DNA of 64,000 nucleotides from SZUA-36 sp963704855 (lineage in GTDB: Bacteria; Pseudomonadota; Gammaproteobacteria; Xanthomonadales; SZUA-36): the NCBI GenBank assembly GCA_963704855.1, contig CAVPHY010000028.1, forward strand, positions 558,001 to 622,000, in the 5' to 3' direction. The notes under the pieces were generated by a model. That model had not been told where the DNA came from, did no database searches, and worked only from the letters and a program-made list of their open reading frames with translations. Shown here in pieces: positions 42,696 through 53,115 of the stretch (positions within the stretch are counted from its first letter, which is position 1; each line of letters begins with the position of its first letter). The translations under genes and the position numbers were made by a program.

Positions 42696-43444
42696 TAACG
42701 ACTCTCCCCAGATAGCAGGTCCTGGACCCAGCGTTTGCGGTGGTCCTGTTTTAACAGGCGTAACCTTGCGCGGCTTAACAGGTTTGCACCGTAATAAAAC
42801 TTGGTCGCTGTAGCCATTAACAACAGTGGTAAAAGCATGCTGGGGTGAATGCCCTGACCGGAAGAGCCCATGCTGCTTCCCTGGTGGAGTGTGTTCCACC
42901 ACTCAACCGAGAAGTAAATGATCGGAAGATTTACTGCCCCGACAATGGACATCAGCGAGGCGGCCCGTGCTGCTTTTCGTGGTTCATCGAAGGCGTTGTA
43001 AAGCAGGATCACACCGAAATAAAGAAACAATAAAACCAGCTCTGACGTCAGGCGTGCATCCCAGACCCAGTAGGTGCCCCAGGTCGGGCGTCCCCAAAGT
43101 GAGCCGGTAATCAATGCGATAGCGGTAAATGCCGCACCAATCGGGGCGCTGGATATTACAAGGACCTCCATCATGCGTATGTTCCACACCAGCGCTATGA
43201 AACCCATGATGGCCATCAGGCCGTAAATCATCATGGACATCCAGGCGGAAGGCACGTGCAGATACATGATGCGCACACTTTCACCCTGTTGGTAATCTGC
43301 CGGCGCGACCACCAGGCCCAGGTAGAGACCGTAGACTGTGAGCACGATAAAAACGGCCCAAAGCCATGGGATCAGCTTACCGCTGTACTTGTAGAACCAC
43401 GGGGGTGATCCGGTCTTGTGAAAAAACAAATATATTGGATTCAT
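42695..43444 (-). CDS. ccmC: Heme exporter/transfer protein CcmC
   Basis: 249 residues, six membrane helices and the WWD motif region (RPTWGTYWVWDARLTSELVL) with flanking histidines. CcmC attaches heme to CcmE at the periplasmic face. It meets ccmB at 43444 with a one-base overlap. Confidence 0.95.
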   Translation of the reverse strand: MNPIYLFFHKTGSPPWFYKYSGKLIPWLWAVFIVLTVYGLYLGLVVAPADYQQGESVRIMYLHVPSAWMSMMIYGLMAIMGFIALVWNIRMMEVLVISSAPIGAAFTAIALITGSLWGRPTWGTYWVWDARLTSELVLLFLYFGVILLYNAFDEPRKAARAASLMSIVGAVNLPIIYFSVEWWNTLHQGSSMGSSGQGIHPSMLLPLLLMATATKFYYGANLLSRARLRLLKQDHRKRWVQDLLSGESR

Positions 43445-44127
43445 TAACTTAAACTCAACTTTAGCGCAGCCGCCGTTGCAAAAGGTGCCAGTGTCAACGA
43501 TGCGATCAATCCTGCAAGCATCAAGCCGAGCTGGCCGCTGTACGGCAGGTCAACCGCTGCTGAACTGACTGCGCTGGTAGCCAGGATCAGCAATGGTACA
43601 TATAAAGGAAATACCAACAATGATAATAACTGGCCTCCACGTTTAAGACTGACCGTCAGTGCGCCGCCAATCGCGCCGATCAAACTCAGCACCGGGGTGC
43701 CAATAGCCAGCGATTCTATCAAAATTAAAAGACCCTCATCAGGAAGATTCATCCACATTGCCAGTAAAGGTGACAACAACACGATCGGCAAGCCGGCTAC
43801 CAGCCAGTGTGCCACGGTTCTTGCCAGCGCAATCAAGGCAAGTGATTGACCAGACAACACCATCTGCTCAAGAGTTCCATCTTCGAAGTCCGACCTGAAC
43901 AAACTGTCCAGTGACAGTACCGTCGCCAGCAACGCCGCTATCCAGATAACGCCGGGTGCAATATTGGCCAGCAGGCTCGGTGACGGACCAACTCCCAGTG
44001 GGAACAAAGTCACGACCACAAGCAGAAAAACCAGTGGTTGCAGCAGCTCCGCGCGGCGCCGGTAGGCGAGCAGAAAATCCCGTCGCAGCAGCGCCATGAA
44101 AGCGGTGCCGGTCGCCTGTCTGCTCAC
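43444..44127 (-). CDS. ccmB: Heme exporter permease CcmB
   Basis: 227 residues from the GTG at 44127, which overlaps the ccmA stop (GTGA) and has AGGGGT upstream; an ATG at 44097 is an alternative. Features are LLRRDFLLAYRRRAELLQPL, six membrane helices and DFEDGTLEQMVLSG. It forms the membrane part of the CcmAB ATPase that releases holo-CcmE. Confidence 0.92.
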   Translation of the reverse strand: MSRQATGTAFMALLRRDFLLAYRRRAELLQPLVFLLVVVTLFPLGVGPSPSLLANIAPGVIWIAALLATVLSLDSLFRSDFEDGTLEQMVLSGQSLALIALARTVAHWLVAGLPIVLLSPLLAMWMNLPDEGLLILIESLAIGTPVLSLIGAIGGALTVSLKRGGQLLSLLVFPLYVPLLILATSAVSSAAVDLPYSGQLGLMLAGLIASLTLAPFATAAALKLSLS

Positions 44128-44744
44128 GCAGCACCCCTGGCGTAGCGTTCGCGCCCACTTATCATGTGGCATTCCTGTAAGTCAAACCCTTCCGGGCGCA
44201 GACTGCCATGGGTCGTCATGATGCAGGCGCCGCCATTTTCCAGGTGTGATTTGAGGATGCCATCCAGCATGGCGATGCCCTGGGGGTCGAGGTTCGAATA
44301 CGGTTCGTCCAGTAACCACAGGCTTTCATCACAGAAAAGCAGGCGCGCCAGGGAACAGCGTTTGCGCTGACCCGCGGAGAGTGTGCGACCTTCCTGGGAG
44401 GCGACAGGCGTCAGGCCGATCTCCTCGATTACCTGCTCACACAGGCCGTTCATCTGGCCTGCCTTGCGCGTACCCATGAATTTCATCCAGAAGCGGATGT
44501 TTTCCTCGACACTCAGGTCATCCTTTATGGCCGGAAAATGCCCGGCGTAAAGGGGTTGCTCCTTTTTGTCTACCCTGCCTTCACTGGGCTCAAGCAAACC
44601 CGCCAATAGCCTTAATAGCGTGGTTTTGCCACAGCCGTTGGAGCCGGTAATCAACAATAAAGAACCGGCGCCCAGTTCAAAACTGACCGGTTCGAAGACA
44701 CGTTCAAAGTAACGCTCGAAACTGAGGTTTGATACTGCAAGCAT
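44124..44744 (-). CDS. ccmA: Heme exporter ATP-binding protein CcmA
   Basis: About 206 residues from the ATG at 44744 (a TTG at 44762 is also in frame). ABC ATPase with Walker A GSNGCGKTTLLRLLAG, signature LSAGQRKRCSLARLL and Walker B LWLLDEPYSNLD. First gene of the ccmABCDEFGHI operon, all on the minus strand with overlaps throughout most of its length. Confidence 0.93.
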   Translation of the reverse strand: MLAVSNLSFERYFERVFEPVSFELGAGSLLLITGSNGCGKTTLLRLLAGLLEPSEGRVDKKEQPLYAGHFPAIKDDLSVEENIRFWMKFMGTRKAGQMNGLCEQVIEEIGLTPVASQEGRTLSAGQRKRCSLARLLFCDESLWLLDEPYSNLDPQGIAMLDGILKSHLENGGACIMTTHGSLRPEGFDLQECHMISGRERYARGAA

Positions 44745-45086
44745 GTGAGTGGAGTTTGGCAAATCCGCGTCGTCCGTTTATTGGTTTAGTTATATGGGCG
44801 CATCGGCCGTTCATTCAATGGCAGGCGATTATGACCCAGAGAAACTGCACTGTGAATGATACTGGTCATGTAAAATGCTTATTTCCTGAGCCGCAGTGTG
44901 TTTGTGGTGGATTAATATAGTGTCTTGGTTGGAAGAACACAAATGGGAGTCATTATCAACTGGATCAGGTGAAGGCCGATGCTGTACCCGACCCCGGATT
45001 TTTGCTTTAAAGTACCATTGCAATCCACGTTAACAAACGCTACATCAGTAAATTAAACCCGAACAATACCGACCCGAGGGATACCC
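44745..45086. other. Divergent intergenic region between ccmA and gor
   Basis: 342 bp that should contain promoters for the ccm operon (leftward) and glutathione reductase (rightward). I could not pick out convincing -35/-10 pairs, and see no RNA gene or repeat. The gor start is preceded by GACCCGAGGGATACCC, giving a GAGG ribosome-binding site. Confidence 0.4.
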
Positions 45087-46445
45087 ATGAGTAAATTTGA
45101 TTTTGACCTGTTTGTCATAGGCGCCGGTTCAGGTGGTGTGCGCGCTGCCAGGATTGCCGCAGGACATGGGGCCCGTGTAGGTATCTGCGAATCGAGCCGG
45201 GTAGGGGGTACCTGCGTGATCCGGGGTTGTGTTCCGAAAAAACTGCTGTCCTATGCGGCGCATTTTCACGAAGAGTTCGAAGATGCGGCAGGTTACGGTT
45301 GGGAGCTGGGTGAAGCAAAGTTCAGCTGGTCCCGGCTGATTGAAAACAAGGACCGTGAAATTGACCGTCTTAACAAGGTCTACCTGGGCCTGCTGGAAAA
45401 TTCGGGAGTCAGGCTGTTTACCACACATGGCAAGCTATTGAACCCACACCAGGTCCAGGTTGGTGAGGAAATTATCAGTGCGGACAAAATACTGATCGCA
45501 ACCGGCGCGCGTCCGTGGGTGCCGGAAATTCCCGGAGTTGAGCACAGCATCACTTCCGATGAGGCTTTCCACCTCGAATCACTGCCAAAGCGTGTTGTGG
45601 TCATAGGAGGTGGATTCATTGCCTGCGAGTTCGCCGGTATTTTCAATGGTCTTGGTTCCAGCGTTGTGCAGTTGTATCGCGGTGAACAGATTTTGCGCGG
45701 CTTTGACCACGATGTTCAGAATGCGCTGGCTGCCGAAATGCAGAAAAAGGGTATAGAAATACGACTCGGGATCAATGTCACTGAACTGATCCGGCAAACG
45801 GATGGTCACATAACTTTAAAGCTTGATGATGGTGGTGAGTTGCAGGCGGATACCGTTATGTTTGCTACGGGCCGGGTACCCAATGTAAGGGGGCTTGGGT
45901 TGGAAGAAGCCGGTGTGCACGCTCTGCCAGGTGGAATGATAAAGGTCAATGAGTATTCGCAAACCAATTTGCCGAATGTGTTCGCGGTTGGTGATGTAAC
46001 CAACAGGGTTAACCTGACCCCGGTTGCATTAATGGAAGGCCACGCGTTTGCAGACAGCGAGTTTGGCGGGAACCCACGACCGGTCAACCACCGGTTTGTG
46101 CCCTCGGCGGTATTCTCGCATCCACCGGTTGCCACGGTCGGTTTTTCCGAAAAGGATGCAGCAACCCATTTTGGTCAGCTGGATGTTTACCGGTCGGTGT
46201 TCACACCGATGAAACATACGTTATCCGGCCGCAAGGAAAAGACCATGATGAAGCTGCTGGTGCAGGCTTCGACCGGCAAGGTGGTGGGTTTGCACGTAGT
46301 TGGTATGGACGCACCGGAAATTGTGCAGGGATTTGCAGTTGCTATAAAATCCGGTCTGACGAAACAACAATTTGATCTAACCATTGGCATACACCCCACT
46401 GCGGCCGAAGAACTGGTGACCATGCGGGTGCCGGTACAGGGATGA
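45087..46445 (+). CDS. gor: Glutathione-disulfide reductase
   Basis: 452 residues, the usual length. FAD-binding start FDLFVIGAGSGGVRAARIAA, redox disulfide GGTCVIRGCVPKKL (C43, C48), NAD(P)H domain VVVIGGGFIACEFAGIFNGL followed by an Arg in YRGEQILRGFD, and the dimer-interface active site TIGIHPTAAEELVTMR. It regenerates GSH from GSSG in the cytoplasm, which fits with the GSH-dependent formaldehyde genes at 60-62 kb. Confidence 0.95.
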   Translation: MSKFDFDLFVIGAGSGGVRAARIAAGHGARVGICESSRVGGTCVIRGCVPKKLLSYAAHFHEEFEDAAGYGWELGEAKFSWSRLIENKDREIDRLNKVYLGLLENSGVRLFTTHGKLLNPHQVQVGEEIISADKILIATGARPWVPEIPGVEHSITSDEAFHLESLPKRVVVIGGGFIACEFAGIFNGLGSSVVQLYRGEQILRGFDHDVQNALAAEMQKKGIEIRLGINVTELIRQTDGHITLKLDDGGELQADTVMFATGRVPNVRGLGLEEAGVHALPGGMIKVNEYSQTNLPNVFAVGDVTNRVNLTPVALMEGHAFADSEFGGNPRPVNHRFVPSAVFSHPPVATVGFSEKDAATHFGQLDVYRSVFTPMKHTLSGRKEKTMMKLLVQASTGKVVGLHVVGMDAPEIVQGFAVAIKSGLTKQQFDLTIGIHPTAAEELVTMRVPVQG

Positions 46446-46455
46446 AGGAAATTTT

Positions 46456-49400
46456 ATGGATGCGCGATTAAAAGTATTAAACGCAGTGATTTGCCTGACA
46501 GTGATGTCGGTATTGTCCCTGGATGCACCGGTGTTCGCAAAGAGCAGCACCGAATCAAACGCTGGCAGCAAAAGGCAAAGGTATATCGTCGTTCTTGATG
46601 ATCCGCCGCTTGCGGAATACGACGGCCGGATACTGCACACACCCGAGCGCGAGATGGATTTGACGCGACTGCAGGCAACAGCCAACCGGTTTACCGGTGC
46701 GGGTAAACTCGATGTCCATTCGCCGGGATCACAAAAATACCTCAGGTTTCTGGATGAAAGGTTCACGTCAGTCCGTGGCGAATCGGCACTCAGGCTGGGC
46801 CGGCAACTCGCAGCGACACACCGTTATCGCAACGCCCTGAATGGTTTTGCAACGGAACTGAGTGAAACCGAAGTCCAGGCCCTGCGCGATGTGCCCGGGG
46901 TGATAACCGTGATACGTGACGAGGTTCAAAAACTTCACACTGATTCCGGGCCGAACTGGCTGGGTGCGGACAAAATCTATAATGGGAGCGCAGGGTCGTT
47001 CCCGGCAAGTGGTGGAGAGGGCGTTGTCGTCGGTCTCATCGATTCCGGTATCAACTGGGATCACAATTCATTTGTCGACGCGGGCGAGGGTCCCTTGCCC
47101 GGTTACGACCATGTCAACCCATACCCGGCCCAGCTCGGCTTGTGTTCACAGGCTGAAGTTTTGTGTAATGACAAACTGGTCGGGGTGTACGATTTTGTCG
47201 AGGATGACCCGGATACGGATGAGATAGAGGAAAGTAACAACGGCAAGGACAACTCGGGCCACGGTTCGCACGTGGCATCCATTGCCGTTGGCAACCCGCT
47301 CAACTTAACCCTCAACGACAAACCCGTCGTAATAAACGGTGTTGCGCCCAATGCCAACCTTGTCAGTTATCGTGTCTGCTATATTGGGGATTCGGGTGAT
47401 CCGGATGATGATGGTTGCCAGACTTCCGCAATATTGAGTGCGATCGAACAGGCCATAACTGACCAAGTGGATGTCGTGAACTATTCCATCGGTTCCGAGG
47501 AGGACGACCCATGGCGAAACGGCAGCACATCCCGGGCATTTTTAAACCTCCGGGCTGCGGGCATTTTTGTTGCGACCTCCGGTGGTAATTCAGGGCCAAA
47601 CTCCGGAACCATCGGCTCACCGGCCAACGCACCCTGGATTATGGCGGTGGGAAATGCCACACATGACCGGGTTTTCGCCAGCGCGGTAGAGAGCCTCAGT
47701 GGCGGTGATACCCCGCCACCCACTTCCCTGATTGGCGCCACCTTTACCGACGGAATTGGCGTAAGAAAAATCGTCCATGCAAAGGATTATGGAAGCGCGC
47801 TGTGCGGCACCGGTGAGGCCCAGTCAGGGCCGGAATGTACAGATAACACGGGTTTAAGCAACCCTTTCACACCCGGGACGTTCAATGGTGAAATCGTGGT
47901 CTGTGACCGCGGCACCTATGGCCGGGTAGAGAAAGGCAAGAATCTCCAACTGGCGGGCGCAGGTGGATATATCCTGGCCAACACCGGGGAGTGGGGCGAG
48001 GATGTTGTCGCCGATGATCATTGTTTGCCGGCGACGCACCTGGGTTTAAGTGACAGCGATAAACTGCGTACCTGGCTGGCGAGTGGCTCAAATCACCAGG
48101 GCGCCCTGAGTGGTTTCTCAATATTCCATATCGCCGAGGCGGGTGATCATATAGCCGACAGCAGTTCACGTGGCCCCGGCCTGCCGCCGATCGAAAATGT
48201 ATTGAAACCTGACGTCATCGCCCCGGGTACGGAGATACTGGGTGCCGGCAGCGTAGGTGTCAATTTTGCGTTCCTGACAGGAACTTCAATGTCTTCACCG
48301 CACGTAGCGGGCGGGGCAGCCCTGCTCAAGTCGGTCCACCCCGGCTGGTCACCTTCGATGATCGCATCTGTGATCATGATGACGGCCACACCTGAACTCG
48401 CCATCGATTTTGACGGTTCCGAAGCGACACCCCACAAGCGGGGCGCCGGAAGACCACGCCTGGACCAGGCTGTCAATGCGGGTTTGTACCTGAATGAGAC
48501 CGAGAGCGGCTTTATTCTTGCCAACCCGGGTGCCGGTGGCAATCCCAAGAATCTGAATTTGCCGGGGCTGGTAGATACGGCTTGCTTCAATAACTGCAGT
48601 TTTCAGCGTACGGTAACTGATCTGGCCGGTGGCGCCACCTGGACCGCATCGGTCCAGGGCTTTGGGAACGGTGCAACGGTCAGTGTTACACCGGCCAATT
48701 TCACCCTGGCCAATAATGCCAGTCGTGCATTGACAATAAATGTGGATTTGAGCCAGTCCGATGCCGTGGGTACCTGGGTATACGGCGAAGTGCGGCTCAG
48801 TTCGAACGGGCTCCCCGATGCCGTATTCCCCATGGCGATTTTTGCCGATGGCGGTGCACTGCCTCTTCAGTGGGATATTGGCAGCGATGACATTTCAGGC
48901 TGGCGTGAGTTTGAGCTAAGTGGGCTGGCTGCCATGCCGGACGCAACCTTCACTGTTGGCGGCCTGGTCGCCCCGACCGAAACGGTGGGCAGCCTGGCAC
49001 AGGATCCGACCGATGACGATCCCTATGACGGCGGTCCGGGTGTGATGACCACCTGGTTAACGGTACCGGTGGACACCTTATGGCTGCACACCGAAACACT
49101 GGCTTCTACCTCTGCGGACCTTGATCTGTTTGTCGGTATCGATATCAATGGTGACCGCATCGCGCAGGCAAGTGAAGAAATCTGTTCCAGTACGTCGCCG
49201 ACGGATATCGAGTTATGCGATTTGTTCAGCCCGGTGGCCGGTGAGTACTGGGTCATTGTCCAGAACTGGGAAGCGACCAATCCACAGGATGTGGTCACGC
49301 TGAAATCCGCCGTTGTGAGCAGCAGCACACCATCTCCGCTGGCGGTGAGCGGAAGCGGTATCGTTGCGAACGGCGCCAGCCAGAAAATCCGGTTGTCCTG

Positions 49401-50655
49401 GGACAATGTCGGTGTAGCACCCGGTACGCAGTTAATCGGCGCCGTTGGCCTGGGGACACGTCGGGAAACACCCAATAACATCGGTATCATCCCGGTCAAT
49501 TTTTCAAAGACCGCTGTCGCGAATCCTGAAACGCTGGTTTTGATGAACGGTATTAATCGGGGTGTAGCGGTTAAAGCAGGCAGTACGCACGACCGCATGT
49601 TTTTTGATATACCCCCGGGAACCGATTCATTCACGGTATCGGCAACGGCCAAAGGCTCCGTCAATGGACAGAATGCCGCCCTCAGGCTGGACCTTTACCG
49701 GGTGGATTTCGATAACGCATTTACATCCGCGCCTTTCGTTGCCGCGCCTGATACCAGTGGCGGTGCACTGGCTTCGGCGACAGGTTCGGGCGAGGTTGGT
49801 CCCAGCCTGACTGTCAGCGGTGGAAATGCGGTTCCGGGCCGTTGGTTTGCCGTGTTGGTTAACAACAGTGCCGCACCTGCCGATGTTCAAATTAGGGCTG
49901 ATATGAACTTCTCGGGCAGTCCCGTTCCATTGCGCTCAGGTCTTTGGCAAGCGTCCTCAAGGGAGGGTCTCAGCCAGGGTTATGACTATTCAAGCACCGG
50001 TGGTTACCGTGCCTTCCTTTGGTATACCTATGACGAGGCTGGCAATCCGGCCTGGTACCTGGCATCCGCACCGGAACCTGTCGGTAACGTCTGGGTGGCG
50101 CCGTTGTTACGTTTTACCAATAACGGCACTTTGCAGCATGAAGCTCGCGTAGGGCATGTGTCGATCACACTGCTGGCCGATAACGATTCGATTTTCTCTT
50201 TCGTCCTGTTTGGAGAAGACGGCAGTGACAGGGAGCGTCCGAGTTTCCCCGTGACGACTTGCCCGGACGTGGATGGCGGCGAGCGCAGCTATTACGGTCT
50301 CTGGTCAAGCTCGCCGGTGGGTATCGGTGGTGCCACGGTGGTGGTCAACAAGACTTCGCAGGCGTTTGTGCACTACATTTATGATGGTTCCGGCAGGCCG
50401 GTCTGGTTGATCGGTACGCCCGACCCGCAGAGCTCAAGCAATCCGGAGTCATCACTGCTGCAGTTCGCAGGTTTTTGCGCAGTATGTTCCGCACAAACCA
50501 TCACGATCGATAACGTGGGTTTATTCAACAGGGATTTCAGCAGCGAAACCAGCATGACCTGGAACCTTGACTACGTGCTTAAACCACCGTTAAGTGGCTC
50601 GGTTGATCGCGCGAATAACACCTCCAAGCTGACGGCGCCGCTGGCCTGCGAATAG
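46456..50655 (+). CDS. Giant secreted S8 (subtilisin) peptidase with PA domain
   Basis: 1399 residues: signal peptide (to about 28), I9-type propeptide (about 42-155), then an S8 domain with catalytic Asp in GLIDSGINWDHNSF (D196), His in NSGHGSHVAS (H269) and Ser in GTSMSSPHVAGG (S611). A PA domain (about 440-560) is inserted before the Ser, as in plant and pyrolysin-type subtilases. Beta-rich modules follow; the last 200 residues hold two related units with YRAFLWYTYDEAGNPAWYL and AFVHYIYDGSGRPVWLIG. Expected to digest extracellular protein. It starts 10 nt after gor. Confidence 0.9.
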   Translation: MDARLKVLNAVICLTVMSVLSLDAPVFAKSSTESNAGSKRQRYIVVLDDPPLAEYDGRILHTPEREMDLTRLQATANRFTGAGKLDVHSPGSQKYLRFLDERFTSVRGESALRLGRQLAATHRYRNALNGFATELSETEVQALRDVPGVITVIRDEVQKLHTDSGPNWLGADKIYNGSAGSFPASGGEGVVVGLIDSGINWDHNSFVDAGEGPLPGYDHVNPYPAQLGLCSQAEVLCNDKLVGVYDFVEDDPDTDEIEESNNGKDNSGHGSHVASIAVGNPLNLTLNDKPVVINGVAPNANLVSYRVCYIGDSGDPDDDGCQTSAILSAIEQAITDQVDVVNYSIGSEEDDPWRNGSTSRAFLNLRAAGIFVATSGGNSGPNSGTIGSPANAPWIMAVGNATHDRVFASAVESLSGGDTPPPTSLIGATFTDGIGVRKIVHAKDYGSALCGTGEAQSGPECTDNTGLSNPFTPGTFNGEIVVCDRGTYGRVEKGKNLQLAGAGGYILANTGEWGEDVVADDHCLPATHLGLSDSDKLRTWLASGSNHQGALSGFSIFHIAEAGDHIADSSSRGPGLPPIENVLKPDVIAPGTEILGAGSVGVNFAFLTGTSMSSPHVAGGAALLKSVHPGWSPSMIASVIMMTATPELAIDFDGSEATPHKRGAGRPRLDQAVNAGLYLNETESGFILANPGAGGNPKNLNLPGLVDTACFNNCSFQRTVTDLAGGATWTASVQGFGNGATVSVTPANFTLANNASRALTINVDLSQSDAVGTWVYGEVRLSSNGLPDAVFPMAIFADGGALPLQWDIGSDDISGWREFELSGLAAMPDATFTVGGLVAPTETVGSLAQDPTDDDPYDGGPGVMTTWLTVPVDTLWLHTETLASTSADLDLFVGIDINGDRIAQASEEICSSTSPTDIELCDLFSPVAGEYWVIVQNWEATNPQDVVTLKSAVVSSSTPSPLAVSGSGIVANGASQKIRLSWDNVGVAPGTQLIGAVGLGTRRETPNNIGIIPVNFSKTAVANPETLVLMNGINRGVAVKAGSTHDRMFFDIPPGTDSFTVSATAKGSVNGQNAALRLDLYRVDFDNAFTSAPFVAAPDTSGGALASATGSGEVGPSLTVSGGNAVPGRWFAVLVNNSAAPADVQIRADMNFSGSPVPLRSGLWQASSREGLSQGYDYSSTGGYRAFLWYTYDEAGNPAWYLASAPEPVGNVWVAPLLRFTNNGTLQHEARVGHVSITLLADNDSIFSFVLFGEDGSDRERPSFPVTTCPDVDGGERSYYGLWSSSPVGIGGATVVVNKTSQAFVHYIYDGSGRPVWLIGTPDPQSSSNPESSLLQFAGFCAVCSAQTITIDNVGLFNRDFSSETSMTWNLDYVLKPPLSGSVDRANNTSKLTAPLACE

Positions 50656-50730
50656 GCCGGCGGTTAAAGGGGTCATGTTCCTGCCTGGCGGCAAGTCCGC
50701 CGGGCACGGCCGCGGGCAAACAGGGTTTTG

Positions 50731-51747
50731 ATGAAGCGAACGGATTTTAACTACCAGTTACCGGCGGAGTTGATTGCACAGCGCCCGCTGGAGCAGCGCA
50801 GCGCCAGCCGCCTTTTATGTTATGACAGGCAGTCAGGTCAATTGAATGACAGGCAATTCAGTGATCTTCCAGGTTTGCTGAACCCCGGTGACCTGCTTGT
50901 GTTCAATAACACGCAGGTGATTCCGGCACGCTTGTTTGCCCGCAAGGACAGCGGTGGATGTATCGAGATACTGGTCGAGCGCCTGTTGAGCACACAGGAA
51001 TGCCTGGCGCAGGTGCGCGCCAGCAAATCCCCGAAGCCGGGCAGAAGGCTGGTACTGGAGGATGGCAATGAACTGCTGGTGCTGGGGCGGCAGGATGGTT
51101 TCTTCCACCTGAGATCAGTCGAAACTGACCTGATGGATTTATTGCAGAGTCTCGGCCACATGCCTTTGCCGCCTTATATATCCCGCGAAGATAACGAGGC
51201 TGACCGGCACCGTTACCAGACCGTATACGCCGAAACGCCGGGTGCAGTTGCGGCACCAACTGCGGGGCTGCACTTTGACCAGGCATTGCTTGAGCGCTTG
51301 AGTGCCGCGGGTATCCAGTCCACAAAAGTCACCCTGCACGTCGGTGCGGGCACCTTCCAGCCCGTACGGGTGGATAACATCGAAGATCACCTGATGCACG
51401 CCGAGTGGCTGGAGGTTTCAGGCGCCGCCTGCGATGCCATCACCGCGACGAAGGCCCGTGGGGGGCGCGTTATTGCGGTCGGCACAACGGCGGTGCGCAG
51501 TCTCGAAACGGCGGCGCAGGGTGGTTCCTTGCAGCCGTTTTCCGGCGATAGCAGGATATTCATCTACCCGCCCTATCGGTTCCGCGTGGTGGACGCGATG
51601 ATTACCAACTTCCACCTGCCCGAATCCACCCTGCTGATGCTGGTCAGCGCGTTTGCCGGTTTGGAGCAGACCCGGGCAGCCTACCGCCACGCCGTTGAGC
51701 AATCCTACCGGTTTTTCAGTTACGGCGACGCGATGCTGCTTACCTGA
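50731..51747 (+). CDS. queA: tRNA preQ1(34) S-adenosylmethionine ribosyltransferase-isomerase
   Basis: 338 residues. Motifs are RTDFNYQLPAELIAQRPLEQ at the N-terminus, LFARKDSGGCIEILVERLLS, GAVAAPTAGLHFDQALLERL and the C-terminal MITNFHLPESTLLMLVSAFA. QueA transfers ribose from SAM to preQ1 in tRNA wobble position 34 to make epoxyqueuosine. The ATG at 50731 is preferred over the TTG at 50728. It stands first in the queA-tgt-yajC-secD-secF order. Confidence 0.95.
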   Translation: MKRTDFNYQLPAELIAQRPLEQRSASRLLCYDRQSGQLNDRQFSDLPGLLNPGDLLVFNNTQVIPARLFARKDSGGCIEILVERLLSTQECLAQVRASKSPKPGRRLVLEDGNELLVLGRQDGFFHLRSVETDLMDLLQSLGHMPLPPYISREDNEADRHRYQTVYAETPGAVAAPTAGLHFDQALLERLSAAGIQSTKVTLHVGAGTFQPVRVDNIEDHLMHAEWLEVSGAACDAITATKARGGRVIAVGTTAVRSLETAAQGGSLQPFSGDSRIFIYPPYRFRVVDAMITNFHLPESTLLMLVSAFAGLEQTRAAYRHAVEQSYRFFSYGDAMLLT

Positions 51748-51839
51748 GTGCAAGACGGTTCCCGGGTCTGCGGGTGCAAAATAGCGGTTTGGATGTCAGA
51801 ATACGCGATCGACCCGCTGGTGTGAGTTCCTGGAATCCG

Positions 51840-52946
51840 ATGCAATTTGAACTGTTAAATACCGATGGCAAGGCCCGTCGTGGCCGGTTGTCCTTTGATC
51901 GCGGTGCCGTCGAGACACCTGCCTTCATGCCGGTGGGCACCTATGGCACGGTCAAGGCGATGACGCCAAAAGCCGTTCGTGATACCGGCGCTGAAATCAT
52001 ATTGGGCAACACCTTTCACCTGATGTTGCGGCCTGGAACGGAAGTCATCGGGGCGCATGGCGGCCTGCATGACTTCATGCAATGGAAACGGCCCATCCTG
52101 ACGGATTCCGGCGGTTTCCAGGTCTGGAGCCTGTCCGAGCGCCGGAAAATTACCGAGCAGGGTGTCACATTTGCCTCACCAGTCGATGGCGCCCGGGTCT
52201 TCCTCGGACCGGAAGAATCCATGGCAGTGCAGGCGACCCTTGGCTCGGATATCGTCATGTGCTTTGATGAGTGCACACCGTATCCGGCCACCGAGCAGCA
52301 AGCTTCCGAATCGATGGAAATGTCCATGCGCTGGGCGCAACGTTGCCGCGAGGCGCATGGCAAAAGCAGTTCAGCCCTGTTCGGTATTGTCCAGGGCGGC
52401 ATGTACGAGGGTCTGCGTCAACGATCCGCACAGGCCCTGACAGCCATCGGCTTCGATGGTTATGCCATCGGTGGGCTTTCGGTGGGTGAACCGGAACATG
52501 AGCGCGAATTGGTATTGGCTTACACACTACCGGAACTGCCGGTGGACAAGCCCCGCTACCTGATGGGGGTGGGCCGGCCCCAGGATATCATTGCGGCGGT
52601 TCTCCAGGGTGTGGATATGTTCGATTGCGTGATGCCGACCCGCAACGCCCGCAACGGTTATTTCTTTACTACCCGCGGTGTGCTCAAAATCCGGAATGCG
52701 CGTTACGCGATGGATACCCGGCCCATTGACGACGACTGTTCGTGCTATACCTGCCAGAATTACTCACGGGCCTATTTGAAGCACCTTGACCGCTGCAAGG
52801 AAATGCTGGGGTCCCACCTGGCAACCGTGCACAACCTGTATTTCTACCAGCAACTAATGGCAGGTCTGCGAGAGGCAATCGGGCCTGGAAACCTGGCTGA
52901 TTACACTGGGCGATTCCTGGAATTGTATTCAAGCGGCGTGGAGTGA
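51840..52946 (+). CDS. tgt: tRNA-guanine(34) transglycosylase
   Basis: 368 residues from the ATG at 51840; the frame is open to 51774 but the family begins at MQFELLNTDGKARRG. The catalytic nucleophile region is in MPTRNARNGYFFTTRG, the base-binding site is DSGGFQVWSL and IVQGGMYEGLR, and the zinc site is CSCYTCQNYSRAYLKHL. It exchanges guanine 34 for preQ1 in GUN-anticodon tRNAs, upstream of QueA in the pathway. Confidence 0.95.
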   Translation: MQFELLNTDGKARRGRLSFDRGAVETPAFMPVGTYGTVKAMTPKAVRDTGAEIILGNTFHLMLRPGTEVIGAHGGLHDFMQWKRPILTDSGGFQVWSLSERRKITEQGVTFASPVDGARVFLGPEESMAVQATLGSDIVMCFDECTPYPATEQQASESMEMSMRWAQRCREAHGKSSSALFGIVQGGMYEGLRQRSAQALTAIGFDGYAIGGLSVGEPEHERELVLAYTLPELPVDKPRYLMGVGRPQDIIAAVLQGVDMFDCVMPTRNARNGYFFTTRGVLKIRNARYAMDTRPIDDDCSCYTCQNYSRAYLKHLDRCKEMLGSHLATVHNLYFYQQLMAGLREAIGPGNLADYTGRFLELYSSGVE

Positions 52947-53115
52947 CAGATTATCAACAAAAACGGCGGTTTTATGTTTCCGCATGGCTTATAATTGCCC
53001 GTTGAGTTTCGGTCTGTCTGTTTGAAAAACAAAACAGGGGCCCCACTTAGACTGGTAACAATCCAATTCCGATAATACTGTTGGGAAAATCCCAGGGGAT
53101 AAAAAGAGAGTAAAC

